64,000 bases of DNA from Parietaria judaica. Its lineage: Eukaryota > Streptophyta > Magnoliopsida > Rosales > Urticaceae. The stretch is from NCBI GenBank assembly GCA_954871525.1, contig OX940864.1, positions 30,297,001 to 30,361,000 on the forward strand. The letters are read 5' to 3'. Below are positions 62,263-64,000 of the stretch, piece by piece. The position numbers and the translations under genes are program-made. The notes beneath the pieces are model-generated. The model was not told where the DNA came from. It saw only the letters and a program-made list of their open reading frames with translations, and did not search any database. Numbering within the stretch: the stretch's first letter is position 1; each line of letters starts with the position of its first letter.

Positions 62263-63165
62263 GTTTTTGGTTCTTATGGTGGCCGCCAAGGATAGGCTTA
62301 GGGCCCCGTCGAGCGTCCAATAATCTATCAAATCGAAGATCGAGAAATAATCTTCAAGAAATATTATTAAACATAAGCTAAAATTAAGCAGAAAGAAAGA
62401 TATGACCCGAGGAGCAACGAACGACGGGGAGGCGTCGACGAAGTCATCAGCTTTGGAGGCCGAACTTTCAACGTCCATAACTCTCGCCTCGAGCGCCCGA
62501 TCTGAGCAAATGACCTACCAAATCGAAGCTCAAGACGTTAGCTTTGAGAAGAAATGAAAAAACACTTCGAAAGGAGAAATATCAATGGATATATGATCCG
62601 TCGCATGTCGAGGGTCGGAGGGTCATCGACGAAGCCATCATCTTCGGCGACCGAACATCCGACGTCCATAACTCTCGCCTCGAGCGTCCAATTTGGGAAA
62701 ATGACCTATCAAATCGAAGCACAAGATGTTAGATTCAAGAAGAAATGAAAATCACTTCGAAATAAGAAATATCAACGGAGATATGATCCGTCGCGTGTCC
62801 AACGTTTGGGTGTCGTCGACGAAGCCATCATCTTCGGTGACCGAAATTACGACGTCCCTAACTCTCGCCTCGAGCGTCCGATTTGAACAAATGACATATC
62901 AAATCGAATTGAAATACTATAGCTTCGAGAAGAGATAAAAATAACTTCGAAAGCAGAAATATCGGCGGAGATATGATCCGTCGCATATCGAGCGTTGGAG
63001 GGTAGTCGACGAAGCCATCATCTTCGGCGACCGAACTTCCGTCATTCATAACTCTCGCCACGAGCGTCCGATCTAGGAAAATTACCTATAAAATCGAAGC
63101 TCAAGACGTTAGCTTCAAGAAGAGATAAAAATCACTTTCGAAAGAGAAATATCAACGGAGATATG
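62263..63165. repeat. Spacer plus 190-bp tandem array, second block (about 4 units)
   Basis: The spacer 62263-62470 is nearly identical to 59785-59992. The landmark CATAACTCTCGCC then recurs at about 62476, 62667, 62857 and 63047. Confidence 0.92.
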
Positions 63166-63610
63166 ATCCGTTTCTTTCGTTTATCAACTAAGAACACTCA
63201 AAGAAATGACGATGTAAAATATTGTATATTCTATTCTTTATTTCTTTTGGTTACAAGCATTTCCCCCCTCTAAAATCTGCTTCATTCTCTTCTCTATCTC
63301 TCCAGAAAATCCCCCTTTTTACATGGGTTTCTCTCCCTTTTTATAGGCCATTTTCCCCGCCTTTCTCAAAGTCCCATCGGCTCGCTCCCCCATGAGTCTG
63401 ACAAAAGCCTGGCGCATTCCCTTTTTGCGCGGTTCGAGTCTTCGGGGTTACGTCCGATGTGGCCGCAATAAATGCTCGTCCCATCGCAGTGTGCTCAAAC
63501 ATTTAATGCCCGTCCCATCATAGTCAAACACACCTGCTTGCTTTACGGTATAAGGACCAACACTTAGGTACTTATGCCGTAATAATGGATTACCAAATCC
63601 GACCTCAACA
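63166..63610 (-). repeat. Right LTR of the gypsy element, truncated at its internal end
   Basis: Matches 57352-57822 closely (AACACTCAAAGAAATGACGA, GACCAACACTTAGGTACTT, GACCTCAACA) but lacks the first 60 bp or so. The break falls where a 190-bp unit's GATATGATCCG meets the LTR's GATCGGTTTCTT. Confidence 0.85.
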
Positions 63611-64000
63611 ATATTCTTATTGATAATTAATTAATAATTAATAGATTTATATTATTTAAATAAAATATATATTTGGTTGTATATATGAATGTGTAGAAAT
63701 GATGCGGCCTAAGTAAATGTGTGAGTTGGGTTTACAGAAATTTGCTTGGATTTGGACTTTCTAAATTTGCGGCATAAATACCTAAGTTTAGGTATTAGTG
63801 AAAAACCCTTGAAATAATTTGGTTCATTAGATCGGTCAAGATTTAATCTTAAACCGTTGGATCATGATAATTAATTTGGAAACCCTAGTTCGAAAATGAC
63901 TTGGTGACAAAGCATGAATTTTGAAATTGCTTAATTAATTATATCCATTGGATTAATTTAATATTTAATCTTAACCATTGGATTGGAAATTAATTAACAT
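63611..64000 (+). repeat. Continuation of the copia-A-like LTR interrupted at 57290
   Basis: Starts with the second TSD copy ATATT and follows the reverse complement of copia A U3 (AATAGATTTATATT, TTTAATCTTAAACCGTTGGATC). It runs off the window. Confidence 0.85.

Larger units (their letters stand above)
57291..63610 (-). mobile_element. Non-autonomous gypsy (Tat-like) element filled with tandem repeats, TSD ATATT
   Basis: Flanked by ATATT at 57286-57290 and 63611-63615. Joining the flanks restores the uninterrupted copia LTR sequence seen at about 10235-10290 (reverse complement). The left LTR (57291-57822) is followed by a polypurine tract (57838-57823, AGGGGGCTAAC on the minus strand), so transcription is leftward. 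The interior codes for nothing recognisable: it is a succession of tandem arrays. The right LTR lacks its first portion and the PBS, so a deletion removed the 5' internal region. Confidence 0.85.

Noticed and set aside
58859..62381. Long reading frames on both strands with repeated Cys/His-rich sequence (WALRLDRLGIAP, NKRGAMPTIDGAMPRRNA types)
   Set aside because: They exist in several frames on both strands because the GGCATTGCGCC repeats lack stops. There is no start context, domain or splice signal.

Overview
The window is plant nuclear DNA, almost certainly from a eudicot. Two full-length host genes with many short AT-rich introns sit in a sea of plant LTR retrotransposons, a plant L1-type LINE and short terminal-inverted-repeat (TIR) elements. 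The order or species cannot be fixed from sequence reading alone. There is no bacterial, organellar, rRNA or convincing tRNA gene content.

Layout. 1-14.2 kb: the 3' part of a Ty3/gypsy element that looks Tat-like, with an accessory gene on the minus strand and a 3' LTR on the plus strand (13293-14223). Its accessory gene is split by a Ty1/copia element (copia A, 1445-12110) with about 2.75 kb LTRs and an odd LTR-internal-LTR-partial-internal order. 14.2-28 kb: AT-rich intergenic DNA packed with small elements. These include two hAT-type MITEs with perfect 8-bp target-site duplications (TSDs), a Mutator-type MITE with a perfect 9-bp TSD, a 110-bp near-perfect hairpin, a Pack-MULE-like element carrying GC-rich gene pieces, a gypsy solo LTR with tandem repeats, and one small single-exon membrane-protein gene (26514-26765).

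28.5-40.9 kb: the genic core. A PRMT10-type protein arginine methyltransferase (minus, 7 exons, 373 aa) and a choline transporter-like protein of the CTL1/CHER1 type (plus, 10 exons, 699 aa) are divergently transcribed, 3.8 kb apart. Both assemble into complete reading frames with a start, consensus splice sites (one GC-AG) and a stop. They have unrelated known roles, arginine methylation versus choline and lipid transport at the trans-Golgi network, and nothing suggests co-regulation.

41.4-64 kb: a 5'-truncated LINE, two partial fold-back elements around a gypsy LTR remnant, a second degenerate copia element (copia B, 47.8-55.0 kb) holding a solo LTR of copia A with perfect GGGTG TSDs, and a plus-strand copia-A-like LTR (55907 to beyond the end). 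That LTR is split by a 6.3-kb non-autonomous gypsy element (57291-63610, TSD ATATT) whose interior is almost entirely tandem repeats: a GGCATTGCGCC higher-order array and a 190-bp satellite-like array, in two duplicated modules.

Relative insertion order readable from nesting: Tat-like element, then copia A inside it; copia B, then the copia-A-type solo LTR inside it; copia-A-like LTR, then the tandem-repeat gypsy element inside it. I found no new enzymatic or defence system. The most unusual items are the rearranged copia A, the conserved U3 island shared by four copia LTRs, the satellite-forming gypsy interior, and the minisatellite that forms the last intron and splice acceptor of the choline transporter gene.
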